Below are positions 44,934-54,058 of a DNA stretch of 64,000 bases, in pieces. The first letter of the stretch is position 1. Each line of letters opens with the position of its first letter. Below the pieces are notes generated by a model that did not search any database, had not been told where the DNA came from, and worked only from the letters and a program-made list of their open reading frames with translations. The stretch lies in NCBI RefSeq assembly GCF_000785435.2, contig NZ_JTDB02000001.1:310001-374000 (forward strand), in the 5' to 3' direction. This stretch comes from Paraburkholderia sacchari. GTDB taxonomy: Bacteria > Pseudomonadota > Gammaproteobacteria > Burkholderiales > Burkholderiaceae. The translations under genes and the position numbers were made by a program.

Positions 44934-45545
44934 ATGTTACAAAAAACCAATCCGGCAACGCTTGCCGATTTCGATCACGACGATCACCCGCCGTCGCATT
45001 CCGTGTTCGGGTTCTGGGTCTACCTGATGACCGACTGCGTCCTGTTCGCGGCGCTGTTCGCGACGTTCGGCGTGCTCGGGCATCAGTTCGCGGGCGGCCC
45101 AACCGGCAAGGACCTGTTCAACATCAGCGACGTTGCAGTCGAAACCGCGGTGCTGCTGGTTTCCAGCATCACCTACGGCTTCGCCATGCTCGCCGCGCAG
45201 CAGCGCAAGAGCGGCGCGGTCGTCGGCTGGCTGGCCGTGACCTTCGTTCTGGGAGCGCTGTTCCTCGTGCTGGAGTTGCGCGAGTTCTCGCACCTGGTTG
45301 CCGAGGGCGCGGGCCCGCAGCGCAGTGCGTTCCTCTCGTCGTTCTTCGTGCTGGTCGGCACGCACGGCCTGCACGTTTTCTTCGGCCTCGTCTGGATGGC
45401 GGTGCTGATGATGCAGGTTATCCGCCGCCCGGAGCTGGACGAGCGGGAAGTGCGCCGCCTCACATGCCTGAGCCTTTTCTGGCACTTCCTCGACGTGGTG
45501 TGGATCTGCGTGTTTACCTTTGTCTACCTCGGGAGCGTGATTTAA
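44934..45545 (+). CDS. cyoC: Cytochrome bo3 ubiquinol oxidase subunit III
   Basis: A 203-residue five-helix membrane subunit of the COX3 family, starting MLQKTNPATLADFDHDDHPP, with VFGFWVYLMTDCVLFAALFA and GTHGLHVFFGLVWM then FLDVVWICVFTFVYL. It starts 3 bases after the cyoB stop and ends directly against cyoD. Confidence 0.95.
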   Translation: MLQKTNPATLADFDHDDHPPSHSVFGFWVYLMTDCVLFAALFATFGVLGHQFAGGPTGKDLFNISDVAVETAVLLVSSITYGFAMLAAQQRKSGAVVGWLAVTFVLGALFLVLELREFSHLVAEGAGPQRSAFLSSFFVLVGTHGLHVFFGLVWMAVLMMQVIRRPELDEREVRRLTCLSLFWHFLDVVWICVFTFVYLGSVI

Positions 45546-45866
45546 ATGGCGCATTCTCATAGCGAAGCCCATGGCAGCCTCGGCAGCTATGTTGCGGGCT
45601 TTATTCTCGCGGTGCTGTTGACCGCCGGCGCGTTCGGCATCGTCATGCACGGCACGATGGCGCCGAACACCATGATGGTCGTGCTCGCCGTGCTTGCCTT
45701 CGTACAGGTGGTCGTGCACCTCGTGTTCTTCCTGCATCTGAACACGTCGTCGGGGCAGGGCTGGAACGTGCTCTCGCTCGCCTATACTGTGCTGGCCGCT
45801 GCGTTCTTGATCTTCGGCACGATCTGGGTCATGCACAACGTCGGTATGAACATGATGTCACGGTAA
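45546..45866 (+). CDS. cyoD: Cytochrome bo3 ubiquinol oxidase subunit IV
   Basis: A 106-residue three-helix subunit, starting MAHSHSEAHGSLGSYVAGFI and containing FVQVVVHLVFFLHLN, the COX4-pro signature. Its ATG follows the cyoC stop with no gap. No cyoE (haem o synthase) follows; that enzyme must be encoded elsewhere. Confidence 0.95.
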   Translation: MAHSHSEAHGSLGSYVAGFILAVLLTAGAFGIVMHGTMAPNTMMVVLAVLAFVQVVVHLVFFLHLNTSSGQGWNVLSLAYTVLAAAFLIFGTIWVMHNVGMNMMSR

Positions 45867-45925
45867 TTCACGGGTTCTGCCCGGCGCCTCAGAAAGCAAT
45901 TCGGGGCGCTTCCTCCGCAGGCCGA

Positions 45926-45962
45926 CGGCCGCACAGACATAAGTTCTGTGTGGCCGTTTTCA
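45926..45962 (+). terminator. Terminator of cyoABCD
   Basis: A 13-bp stem (acggccgcacaga / tctgtgtggccgt, one G-U pair) with a 7-nt loop followed by TTTTCATTT. Confidence 0.85.
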
Positions 45963-46007
45963 TTTCATCTGATGGAATTTGCTTCGCGGACCAGGAGAGA
46001 TGCCGGC

Positions 46008-46084
46008 TTGACACCCGCGCGACGCGACGCCTATCATGGACGCCAATTGTTCGATTGCCGATCATGAGTTCGTGTAACGAACAA
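46008..46084 (+). promoter_or_regulatory. pcaF promoter with IclR-type box
   Basis: TTGACA at 46008-46013 and TATCAT at 46032-46037, 18 bases apart, form a good sigma-70 promoter. Just downstream, TTGTTCG (46047-46053) and CGAACAA (46078-46084) form an inverted repeat, and GTTCGAT resembles the PcaR box of Pseudomonas. Its position at or past the transcription start suggests repression. Confidence 0.6.
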
Positions 46085-46109
46085 ATTGCATCTGAACCTG
46101 GAGACTCTC

Positions 46110-47312
46110 ATGACGGAAGCATTCATTTGCGACGCGATACGCACGCCGATCGGCCGCTACGCGGGCGCCCTTGCGCAGGTTCGCGCCGACGACCTCGGCG
46201 CGGTGCCGCTCAAGGCGCTCATGGAGCGCAACAAAGAGGTGGACTGGGCGGTAATCGACGACGTGATTTACGGCTGCGCGAACCAGGCGGGCGAAGATAA
46301 TCGTAACGTCGCGCGCATGTCGTCGCTGCTGGCGGGCCTGCCGCAGGCAGTGCCGGGTTCGACGGTGAACCGGCTGTGCGGCTCGGGTATGGATGCCATC
46401 GGCATTGCCGCACGCGCGCTCAAGTCCGGCGAGACGGGGCTGATGATCGCGGGCGGCGTGGAGAGCATGAGCCGCGCGCCGTTCGTGATGGGCAAGGCGG
46501 CAAGCGCCTTCGCCCGCGACGCCGCCATCTACGACACGACCATCGGCTGGCGCTTCGTCAATAAGCTGATGAAGCAGCAGTACGGGGTGGACTCGATGCC
46601 CGAGACCGCCGAGAACGTTGCCGTCGATTACGGCGTGAGCCGCGCCGATCAGGACGCGTTCGCGCTGCGCAGCCAGCAGAAGGCCGCGCGTGCGCAGGCA
46701 GACGGTACGCTCGCACAGGAAATCGTTGCGGTGACAATCGCGCAGAAGAAGGGCGATCCGCTCGTGGTGTCGCGCGACGAGCATCCGCGCGAGACGAGTC
46801 TCGAAACGCTGGCGAAGCTCAAGGGCGTCGTGAGCGCGGATGGCTCGGTCACCGCGGGCAATGCGTCGGGCGTGAACGACGGCGCGTGCGCGCTGCTGCT
46901 CGCAAACGAGGCCAATGCGAAGCGCTTCGGTCTGACGCCGCGTGCGCGAGTGCTCGGCATCGCGACCGCGGGCGTTGCACCGCGCGTGATGGGCATCGGT
47001 CCGGCGCCCGCCACGCAGAAGCTGCTCGCGAATCTGAACATGACCATCGACCAGTTCGACGTGATCGAGCTCAACGAAGCGTTCGCTTCGCAAGGGCTGG
47101 CCGTGCTGCGCATGCTCGGCGTGGCCGATGACGATCCCCGCGTCAACCCGAACGGCGGCGCCATCGCGCTGGGTCATCCGCTGGGCATGAGCGGCGCGCG
47201 TCTCGTGACCACGGCGATGTACCAGTTGCATCGCACGCAGGGGCGCTATGCGCTGTGCACGATGTGCATCGGCGTAGGCCAGGGCATTGCCATCGCCATC
47301 GAGCGTGTTTGA
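46110..47312 (+). CDS. pcaF: 3-oxoadipyl-CoA thiolase (beta-ketoadipyl-CoA thiolase)
   Basis: A 400-residue thiolase for the last step of the beta-ketoadipate pathway, giving succinyl-CoA and acetyl-CoA. The start MTEAFICDAIRTPIGRYAGA is typical of PcaF/PaaJ. The nucleophile is C90 in NRLCGSGMDA, with NEAFASQGLAV, NGGAIALGHPLGMSGAR and the second catalytic CTMCIGVGQG. CTGGAGA precedes the ATG at 46110. No other pca genes are adjacent. PaaJ cannot be excluded. Confidence 0.92.
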   Translation: MTEAFICDAIRTPIGRYAGALAQVRADDLGAVPLKALMERNKEVDWAVIDDVIYGCANQAGEDNRNVARMSSLLAGLPQAVPGSTVNRLCGSGMDAIGIAARALKSGETGLMIAGGVESMSRAPFVMGKAASAFARDAAIYDTTIGWRFVNKLMKQQYGVDSMPETAENVAVDYGVSRADQDAFALRSQQKAARAQADGTLAQEIVAVTIAQKKGDPLVVSRDEHPRETSLETLAKLKGVVSADGSVTAGNASGVNDGACALLLANEANAKRFGLTPRARVLGIATAGVAPRVMGIGPAPATQKLLANLNMTIDQFDVIELNEAFASQGLAVLRMLGVADDDPRVNPNGGAIALGHPLGMSGARLVTTAMYQLHRTQGRYALCTMCIGVGQGIAIAIERV

Positions 47313-47388
47313 TCCACGTTTGATTCGAGTTTGATGCCGTTCAGGTGGCCGAAACAAGCTTGAGCTGCCGGTTCACCAGAGTGTCACT

Positions 47389-47422
47389 AAAGCCGCGAAT
47401 TTTCGGATTCGCGGCTTTTTTC
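47389..47422 (+). terminator. Terminator of pcaF
   Basis: Perfect 12-bp stem aaagccgcgaat / attcgcggcttt with a 6-nt loop and a T run. Confidence 0.92.
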
Positions 47423-47647
47423 ATTCAGCGCGCTAATACGGTGTTTCAAGATTCGTAAAAATCATCAGTATTGTTCCGTATTCGATGCCGATCAATTGAG
47501 CGTTGGTTTTTTTTTATACGTTTCGCTTAATCTGATGTGGCTCGCGGCCATCTACTAGTCGCTTTTTGATCGGTACGCGTAGAATCCTGACGCTTCGGCG
47601 CAAGCCGTTGCAGCAAAAATACCCCCCGATTTTTGAGGAGAATACGG

Positions 47648-48262
47648 ATGATGAAGGCAACAGCGTTGGCGGCAGTGGTACTTGGTATGGCGTTCGCGCA
47701 AGCGGCATCGGCGCAAACGGAGCAGCCGGCGTCAGCGCCCCAGGCTCAGTCGGCGCTCGCTAGCGCGACGCAAGCTATCGTCGCGAACGAACCGCCGGTC
47801 CACGTGAAGGTGCAGATCGTCGGCATCGACCGCGCCTCGCGCGTGATCACGGTGCGCGGTCCGCGCGGCAACGAAGTCCAGATCGGGCTTAGCCAGCAAG
47901 TCGCCAACTTCGACAAGCTCAACGTGGGTGACACCGTCGACGTGCTTTACAAGAACGCGCTGCTCGTGACGGCCGAAAAAGTGACGGGCAAGGACAAGGG
48001 CATTCGCAAGCGTGTCGACACGAACGTCTATCTCCCGGCTTCGTCGGGCTACGACGCGGCGCGCCAGGTCGAAGTCCAGGCCACCGTGCAGCACATCAAC
48101 GCGAAGAAGCGCGAAGTGACGCTGCGCGGCGCATATCAGACGGTCACGCTCGACGCTACGCCCGACGTCGATCTGAAGAAATTGAAGGTTGGCGACACCA
48201 TCCACGCCGTGTTCGTCTCCGCTTATGCAACGCAGGTTACGCCGGTTGGCGCAACGGACTGA
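47648..48262 (+). CDS. Exported protein with two repeated beta-domain units, unknown
   Basis: A 204-residue protein with a signal peptide (MMKATALAAVVLGMAFAQAA then SAQ). The mature part holds two similar ~50-residue units: VKVQIVGIDRASRVITVRGP...LNVGDTVDVLY and VQATVQHINAKKREVTLRGA...LKVGDTIHAVF. Each looks like a small beta-barrel (OB-like) with a VGDT motif. I do not recognise a named family. GAGGAGA precedes the ATG. The 225 bases upstream hold no gene and are AT-rich. A strong terminator follows. Confidence 0.75.
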   Translation: MMKATALAAVVLGMAFAQAASAQTEQPASAPQAQSALASATQAIVANEPPVHVKVQIVGIDRASRVITVRGPRGNEVQIGLSQQVANFDKLNVGDTVDVLYKNALLVTAEKVTGKDKGIRKRVDTNVYLPASSGYDAARQVEVQATVQHINAKKREVTLRGAYQTVTLDATPDVDLKKLKVGDTIHAVFVSAYATQVTPVGATD

Positions 48263-48325
48263 TTAGCGAAGCAGGCAGTGCCCGGGCCGCGCGGCCCGGC
48301 CGCATCAGCAGGAACAAACCGGAAC

Positions 48326-48382
48326 AAACCGGAACGCCGGCATATCGCGAATCCATCGCAATATGCCGGCGTTCCGGTTTTT
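48326..48382 (+). terminator. Very long-stem terminator
   Basis: Perfect 20-bp stem (aaaccggaacgccggcatat / atatgccggcgttccggttt) followed by TT and GG. The leader ggaacaaacc is itself duplicated just before it. It separates the exported-protein gene from the convergent gabD and probably serves both. Confidence 0.85.
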
Positions 48383-48436
48383 GGCGGGCGCTTTCACGGC
48401 GCCCGTTTTTCGTCGTGCTGAGTTTCTGGCGACGGC

Positions 48437-49888
48437 TTACATGCCTGCCATGCACATGTACTTGACGACGACGTAGTCATCCACGCCATAGTGCGAGCCT
48501 TCGCGGCCGAGGCCCGATTGCTTCACGCCGCCGAACGGTGCAACTTCGTTCGAGATCAGGCCGGTGTTGATGCCCACCATGCCGTATTCGAGCGCTTCAG
48601 CCACACGCCACACGCGGCCGATGTCGCGGCTGTAGAAGTACGCTGCGAGGCCGAACTCGGTGTCGTTGGCCATCCTGATCACTTCTTCGTCCGACGAGAA
48701 GCGGAACAGCGGCGCGAGCGGGCCGAACGTTTCGTCGCGGGCGACCTTCATCGCGGGCGTGACGTTGGTGATCACGGTGGGTTCGAAGAAGCCATGGCCG
48801 AGCGCGTGGCGCTTGCCGCCCGTGAGCACTTGCGCGCCCTTTGCGAGCGCGTCTTCGATATGCGATTCCACCTTCAGCACAGCCGCTTCGTTGATGAGCG
48901 GACCTTGCGTGACGCCGGCTTCAGTGCCGAGGCCGACCTTGAGCTTTTCCACCGCATCGCGCAGCTTCGCCGCGAACGTGTCGTACACGGCGTCGTGTAC
49001 GTAGAAGCGGTTCGTGCACACGCAGGTCTGGCCGCTGTTGCGGTATTTCGAGATGATGGCGCCGGCCACTGCCGCGTCGATATCGGCGTCTTCGAAGACG
49101 ATGAACGGCGCGTTGCCGCCCAGTTCGAGCGAGACCTTCTTGACCGTCGCCGCGCATTGGCCCATCAGCAGGCGGCCGACCGGCGTCGAGCCCGTGAACG
49201 AGAGCTTGCGCACGGTGGGGTTGCTCGTGAGTTCGCCGCCGATGGCCTTCGGGTCGCCGGTGACGACGCTGAAGATGCCGGCGGGCACGCCCGCGCGCTC
49301 GGCCAGCACGGCCAGCGCGAGCGCCGAGAGCGGCGTGGCTTCGGCGGGCTTGAGCACGATCGGGCAGCCGGCCGCGAGCGCGGGACCGACCTTGCGCGTG
49401 ATCATCGCGGCGGGGAAGTTCCACGGCGTAATCGCGGCGCACACGCCCACGGGTTCCTTGGTCACGACGATGCGCTTGTCGCTCGCGACGGTCGGAATCG
49501 TGTCGCCGTAAATGCGCTTGCCTTCTTCGGCGAACCATTCGAGGAACGACGCGGCGTAGCCGATTTCACCCTTCGCCTCGGCGAGCGGCTTGCCTTGCTC
49601 GGTGGTGAGGATAAGCGCGAGGTCGTCGGCGTTCGCCATCATCAGGTCGTGCCACTTGCGCAGGATGACGCTGCGCTCCTTCGCGGTCTTGGCGCGCCAT
49701 GCGGGCCATGCGGCGTTCGCGGCCGAAATCGCGCGGCGCGTTTCGGCGGCGCCCATGCGCGGCACCGTGCCGATCAGCGCGCCCGTGGCGGGGTTGGTCA
49801 CGTCGAGCGTGGCGCCGTCTTCAGCGCCTTGCCATTCGCCGTTGATATAGGCCTTGCTTTGCAGCAGCGATGCGTCTTTCAGGTTCAT
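48437..49888 (-). CDS. gabD: Succinate-semialdehyde dehydrogenase (NADP+)
   Basis: A 483-residue aldehyde dehydrogenase that oxidises succinate semialdehyde in GABA breakdown. It starts MNLKDASLLQSKAYINGEWQ. Motifs: PWNFPAAMITRK, the general base Glu in SLELGGNAPFIVFEDAD, the nucleophile Cys in NSGQTCVCTNR and ETFGPLAPLFRF. It lies after gabT on the same strand. A hairpin sits in the 144-bp gap between the genes, so its level may be set separately. Confidence 0.95.
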   Translation of the reverse strand: MNLKDASLLQSKAYINGEWQGAEDGATLDVTNPATGALIGTVPRMGAAETRRAISAANAAWPAWRAKTAKERSVILRKWHDLMMANADDLALILTTEQGKPLAEAKGEIGYAASFLEWFAEEGKRIYGDTIPTVASDKRIVVTKEPVGVCAAITPWNFPAAMITRKVGPALAAGCPIVLKPAEATPLSALALAVLAERAGVPAGIFSVVTGDPKAIGGELTSNPTVRKLSFTGSTPVGRLLMGQCAATVKKVSLELGGNAPFIVFEDADIDAAVAGAIISKYRNSGQTCVCTNRFYVHDAVYDTFAAKLRDAVEKLKVGLGTEAGVTQGPLINEAAVLKVESHIEDALAKGAQVLTGGKRHALGHGFFEPTVITNVTPAMKVARDETFGPLAPLFRFSSDEEVIRMANDTEFGLAAYFYSRDIGRVWRVAEALEYGMVGINTGLISNEVAPFGGVKQSGLGREGSHYGVDDYVVVKYMCMAGM

Positions 49889-49942
49889 GCCCGAGCTCCC
49901 GATAACGTGATTCGATTCGAAATCAATGCAGTAAGAACGACA

Positions 49943-49976
49943 AACGGCACAGCGGCAAACGCCGGTGTGCCGTTTC
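49943..49976 (-). terminator. Hairpin between gabT and gabD (partial terminator)
   Basis: Stem aaacggcaca / tgtgccgttt with an inner cggc/gccg helix. On the minus strand it is followed by tGTCGTTCTTA, a weak T-rich tail. It may attenuate transcription from gabT into gabD or end gabT transcripts. Confidence 0.55.
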
Positions 49977-50032
49977 GTGGATGGCCCGCGCGCGGCGGGC
50001 CGATGGACTTTCCGGGGTCTTGCGGCGCAGGC

Positions 50033-51319
50033 TTACGCCGGCACGCCCACGGCTTCCTTGAGCGACTCTTCGAGGATCGCGAGCGCTTCGTCGAACACGT
50101 TGTCCTGAATCGTCAGCGGGAACAGGAAACGCACGACGTTCGAGTACACGCCGCACACGAGCAGCAGCAGGCCACGGTTGAGCGCGGCCGTTTGCACGCG
50201 CTTGGTGAAGTCGGCGTCGGCCTCGTTCGTGCCCGGCTTGCAGAATTCCACGGCGTTCATCGCGCCCGGGCCGCGCACGTCGGCGATTTGCGGCACTTCG
50301 GCCTTCATCGCGTCGAGCTTGGCCTTGAGCTTGTCGCCGAGCCTGGTGGCGCGCTCGCACAGCTTTTCTTCTTCGATGATCTCGATCACCGCGTGCGCCG
50401 AAGCGACAGCCAGCGGGTTGCCCGCGTAGGTGCCGCCGAGGCCGCCAGGCGCTGCCGCGTCCATGACTTCCGCACGGCCCACCACGCCCGACAGCGGCAT
50501 GCCGCCGGCGAGGCTCTTGGCGATCGTCATGAGGTCCGGTGCGACGTCGTAGTGCTCCATCGCGAACAGCTTGCCAGTGCGCGCGAAGCCCGTTTGCACT
50601 TCGTCGGCGATCAGCAGGATGCCGTGCGTGTCGCAGATCTTGCGCAGGCCGCGCACGAAGTCGGCGGGCGCCTGGTAGAAGCCGCCTTCGCCCTGGACCG
50701 GTTCGAAGATGATCGCGGCGACGCGCTTCGGATCGATGTCGGCCTTGAACAGCATCTCGATGTGCTTGAGCGAATCAGCCGTGCTGATGCCGTGGACCGA
50801 GTTGGGGTACGGCGCGTGGTAGACGTCGGCCGGGAACGGGCCGAACGCGAGCTTGTACGGGGCGACCTTGCCGGTGAGCGCCATGCCCATCAGCGTGCGG
50901 CCGTGGAAGCCGCCCGCGAAGGCGATCACACCCGGACGGCCGGTGTGGGCGCGGGCGATCTTGACGGCGTTCTCGACGGCTTCGGCGCCGGTCGTGAAGA
51001 ACGCGGTCTTCTTGGCGAAGCTGCCCGGCGCGCGTTGCGCGACCTTCTCGGCCAGCGAGACATACGACTCGTAGGGGACGATCTGGTAGGCGGTGTGGGT
51101 GAAGTGGTCGAGCTGCGCCTTGATGGCGGCGACGATCTTCGGATGGCGGTGGCCCGTGTTGCACACGGCGATGCCGGCCGCGAAGTCGATGAAACGGCGA
51201 CCTTCGACGTCCCACAGTTCCGCGTTCTCGGCGCGCTCGGCATAGAAGTCGCACATCACGCCCACGCCGCGCGGGGTAATGGCGTTCTTGCGGTTCTGCA
51301 GTTCGGCGTTCTTGCTCAC
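50033..51319 (-). CDS. gabT: 4-aminobutyrate aminotransferase
   Basis: A 428-residue class III PLP aminotransferase that turns GABA and 2-oxoglutarate into succinate semialdehyde and glutamate. Motifs: GIAVCNTGHRHPKIV, FFTTGAEAVENAVKIAR, GGFHGRTLMGMALTGK, IADEVQTGFARTG, and the PLP lysine K268 in TIAKSLAGGMPLSG. The start is a GTG at 51319 with AAGGAGA ahead of it; the frame is open upstream but lacks such a site. Divergent from gabR. Confidence 0.95.
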   Translation of the reverse strand: MSKNAELQNRKNAITPRGVGVMCDFYAERAENAELWDVEGRRFIDFAAGIAVCNTGHRHPKIVAAIKAQLDHFTHTAYQIVPYESYVSLAEKVAQRAPGSFAKKTAFFTTGAEAVENAVKIARAHTGRPGVIAFAGGFHGRTLMGMALTGKVAPYKLAFGPFPADVYHAPYPNSVHGISTADSLKHIEMLFKADIDPKRVAAIIFEPVQGEGGFYQAPADFVRGLRKICDTHGILLIADEVQTGFARTGKLFAMEHYDVAPDLMTIAKSLAGGMPLSGVVGRAEVMDAAAPGGLGGTYAGNPLAVASAHAVIEIIEEEKLCERATRLGDKLKAKLDAMKAEVPQIADVRGPGAMNAVEFCKPGTNEADADFTKRVQTAALNRGLLLLVCGVYSNVVRFLFPLTIQDNVFDEALAILEESLKEAVGVPA

Positions 51320-51362
51320 GGTCGTCTCCTTCGAAAACGGTGTCGGTTGCTGGTTTGATGGG

Positions 51363-51423
51363 TGGACCACTGCTGGGTCCATGCCGCGACTATACTCACG
51401 TTTGGCTCTAAAATTCAGAGCCA
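51363..51423. promoter_or_regulatory. Candidate GabR operators between gabT and gabR
   Basis: Two inverted repeats lie in the 132-bp gap: tggacc (51363-51368) / ggtcca (51376-51381), and tggctct (51403-51409) / agagcca (51417-51423). MocR-type regulators bind such sites in the divergent promoter. Assignment by position only. Confidence 0.5.
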
Positions 51424-51451
51424 TTCGGATAAATACTTAGGAGCCAATTTC

Positions 51452-53182
51452 ATGCGAGCGAGTGTCCTGTCCGACTGGCTGGCCCAGCGGCTCGAGCGTG
51501 GCAGCGGTCAGCCGGTCTACCGGCAGCTGCACCGGCTGCTGCAGCAGGCGATCCTCTCGCGCGAACTGCCGGCGGGCGCGCGGGTGCCGTCGTCGCGGCT
51601 GCTGGCGGCCGAATTGGGCATTGCGCGCAATACCGTCACGCAGGTTTACGAGCAACTCGTGCTCGAAGGCTATGTGACTTCGGCGACGGGGCGTGGCACC
51701 TTTGTTGCCGATACCTCGCCAGATGAGATCGTTGGCGCGGTGGAAATTGGCTCCCTGCAAACATGGAAAAATGTCGCTGGATCAGGATCCGCGCCTTATT
51801 TTGGGGCGGCGCGCAGGGTAGGAGATTCCGGATCTGTCGCAACTAACAGCCTTTCGGGGCAGGCGTCAGCGGGACTGGATGGGGCGCCAGCCGCGGCGGC
51901 TGCATCGATCGAGCCGATGGCCGCCGCGCAGGATCGTCGCGCCGATGTTTCGGCATCGGCGTTCGCGTCGGCCGGACCAGCGCCGGCTGCCACCCAGGCG
52001 CAACGCACGGCGGCCCGCGCGCTCTCCACGCGCGGCGCGCGCCTGATCGCGGGCGCGGGCGTCTCGAAGCGCCAGGGCGGCGCGTTCATGCCGGGCGTGC
52101 CCGATGTGTCGCGCTTCCCGGCACGCATCTGGACGCGCCTGCACAACAAGTACTGGCGCAGTCTGCGCCCCGATCTGCTCACTTACGCGCCGGGCGGCGG
52201 CCTCGCGCTGTTGCGCCATGTGCTGGCCGACTATCTGCGCACGTCGCGTTCGGTGCGCTGCTCGCCCGAGCAGATCATCATCACGACGGGCATTCACCAG
52301 TCGGTGGACCTGGCGGTGCGTCTGCTCTCCGACCCCGGCGACACGATCTGGACCGAAGACCCGTGCTACTGGGGCGTGCGCAGCGTGATGCAGGTTTCGG
52401 GCCTCAAGCCGCGCCCGATCGCTGTGGACGCCGAGGGCATCAATCCGTCGCCCGACGACTTTGCCGCCGCGCCGCCGAAGCTCATTCTCGTCACGCCCTC
52501 GCACCAGTACCCGCTCGGCATGGTGATGAGCCTCGCGCGCCGCCGCATGCTGCTGGAGTACGCGCGCCAGCACCAGTGCTGGATCATCGAGGACGATTAC
52601 GACAGCGAATTCCGCTATGGCAGCCGGCCGCTCGCGTCGCTGCAGGGGCTCGACACAGCGGGGCAGGTGATCTACGTGGGCAGCTTCGGCAAGACGCTGT
52701 TCCCGGGGCTGCGCGTCGGCTATCTCGTCGCGCCGGAGCCGCTCGCTGAAAGCTTCGCGACCGCGAGCGCCGAGCTTTATCGCGAGGGACAACTCTTGCA
52801 GCAGGCGGTGCTGGCGGAGTTCATCGCCGAAGGGCATTTCACCTCGCATATCCGCAAGATGCGCGCGCTGTATGGGCAGCGCCGCCAGGTGCTGCTCGAT
52901 GCGGTCTCGCGCCGTTACGGCGACGCGTTGCCCGCGATGGGTGGCGACGCGGGCCTGCATGTGGTCATGCAGTTGCCCGAGGGCAGCGATGACCGCGCCG
53001 TGGCCGAGGCTGCGCTTGCGCGCAATATCGTCGTGCGGCCGCTTTCGGGTTATTACTCGGCGCGCGAGCGTGCGGCGTCGGGGTTGCTGATCGGCTATGC
53101 GTGCGTGCCCGACGAGGAGATCGCGCCGGCGTTCGATACGCTTGCGGAAGCGATTGATGCGAGTTTGCCGGTGTTGGGGTGA
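51452..53182 (+). CDS. gabR: MocR-family regulator of GABA catabolism (GabR-like)
   Basis: A 576-residue fusion of a GntR-type winged helix and a PLP aminotransferase fold. The HTH region reads QPVYRQLHRLLQQAILSREL, PAGARVPSSRLLAAELGIAR then NTVTQVYEQL. The aminotransferase domain starts about residue 210 (GAFMPGVPDVSRFPARIW) and has the PLP lysine in GSFGKTLFPGLRVGYL. The linker between the domains is about 110 residues and Ala/Ser-rich, much longer than in Bacillus GabR. GGAG precedes the ATG at 51452. By position it should activate gabT/gabD in response to GABA and repress itself. Confidence 0.93.
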   Translation: MRASVLSDWLAQRLERGSGQPVYRQLHRLLQQAILSRELPAGARVPSSRLLAAELGIARNTVTQVYEQLVLEGYVTSATGRGTFVADTSPDEIVGAVEIGSLQTWKNVAGSGSAPYFGAARRVGDSGSVATNSLSGQASAGLDGAPAAAAASIEPMAAAQDRRADVSASAFASAGPAPAATQAQRTAARALSTRGARLIAGAGVSKRQGGAFMPGVPDVSRFPARIWTRLHNKYWRSLRPDLLTYAPGGGLALLRHVLADYLRTSRSVRCSPEQIIITTGIHQSVDLAVRLLSDPGDTIWTEDPCYWGVRSVMQVSGLKPRPIAVDAEGINPSPDDFAAAPPKLILVTPSHQYPLGMVMSLARRRMLLEYARQHQCWIIEDDYDSEFRYGSRPLASLQGLDTAGQVIYVGSFGKTLFPGLRVGYLVAPEPLAESFATASAELYREGQLLQQAVLAEFIAEGHFTSHIRKMRALYGQRRQVLLDAVSRRYGDALPAMGGDAGLHVVMQLPEGSDDRAVAEAALARNIVVRPLSGYYSARERAASGLLIGYACVPDEEIAPAFDTLAEAIDASLPVLG

Positions 53183-53221
53183 AGCGCCCGAGGCATCGGC
53201 TCGATGCCTCACTCGCGTCCG

Positions 53222-54058
53222 TTACATGCGAATCAACACCGCCCCGCACGTCACCAGCACGCAAGCCACCACGCGGCGTGCAGTAAGCTTTTCGCGCATG
53301 AACAGCCACCCGATCAGCACCGCAAAGATCGACGACATCTCGCGCAGCGCGGACACCATCGCGATCGGCAGATAGCGGAACGCCTCGATCACGAGGCAAT
53401 ACGCGCTGAGCGCGAGCACGCCCGCAAGCATGCCGCGCATGGCACTGCCCTTCGAGACGAACATCTGCGCCGCGCCGCCACGCAGTTTGCACACGACGAT
53501 GAACTGCGGGACGTTCCAGAGCAGATAGACCCACATGATGTAGCTGAGCGGATTGCCGGCGAGGCGCGCGCCGAGGCCGTCGACGATCGAATAGGTGGCG
53601 ATGAAGAAGCCCGTCGCCAGCGCCCAGGGCACGCTTTCGCCCGAAAAGCGCATGCCGCGCCGGAACGCGAGCGACATGATGCCGAGCGAGACGAGCAGCA
53701 CGCCCGTGGCGGCGAGCGCGTGCAGTTCCTCATGCGCGAACACCAGCGCGCCCACGAATACGAGCAACGGCGAGAGGCCGCGCGCGATCGGGTAGATCTG
53801 CCCGAAGTCGCCGCTGCGGTAGGCGCGGATCAGCGCGAAGCAGTAGGCGAATTCGAGCAGCGCCGAGGCCACGATATACGGCCAGCTCGCGGAATCGGGC
53901 AGCGGCAGCACGCATACGCCGACGGCGCTCACCAGCACGTAAGGCACCGAGAACATGCCGAGCAGCCAGACGCGGTCGCCCGAAAGGTGGAGGAAGGCGT
54001 TCCAGCTTGCGTGCATGAGCGCCGAAAGCAGAACCAGCAGGACCACGAAGCTTGCCAT
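53222..54058 (-). CDS. EamA/DMT-family transporter
   Basis: A 278-residue inner-membrane transporter with about ten hydrophobic segments in two homologous halves. Typical parts: ALMHASWNAFLHLSGDR near the start, IYPIARGLSPLLVFVGALVF at the end of the first half and VSALREMSSIFAVLIGWLFM then REKLTARR in the second. The ATG at 54058 gives the family N-terminus although the frame is open upstream. Substrate unknown. Confidence 0.88.
   Translation of the reverse strand: MASFVVLLVLLSALMHASWNAFLHLSGDRVWLLGMFSVPYVLVSAVGVCVLPLPDSASWPYIVASALLEFAYCFALIRAYRSGDFGQIYPIARGLSPLLVFVGALVFAHEELHALAATGVLLVSLGIMSLAFRRGMRFSGESVPWALATGFFIATYSIVDGLGARLAGNPLSYIMWVYLLWNVPQFIVVCKLRGGAAQMFVSKGSAMRGMLAGVLALSAYCLVIEAFRYLPIAMVSALREMSSIFAVLIGWLFMREKLTARRVVACVLVTCGAVLIRM

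Noticed and set aside
48491-51358. A 955-codon open frame on the plus strand opposite gabD and gabT
   Set aside because: Antisense shadow of two well-supported genes.
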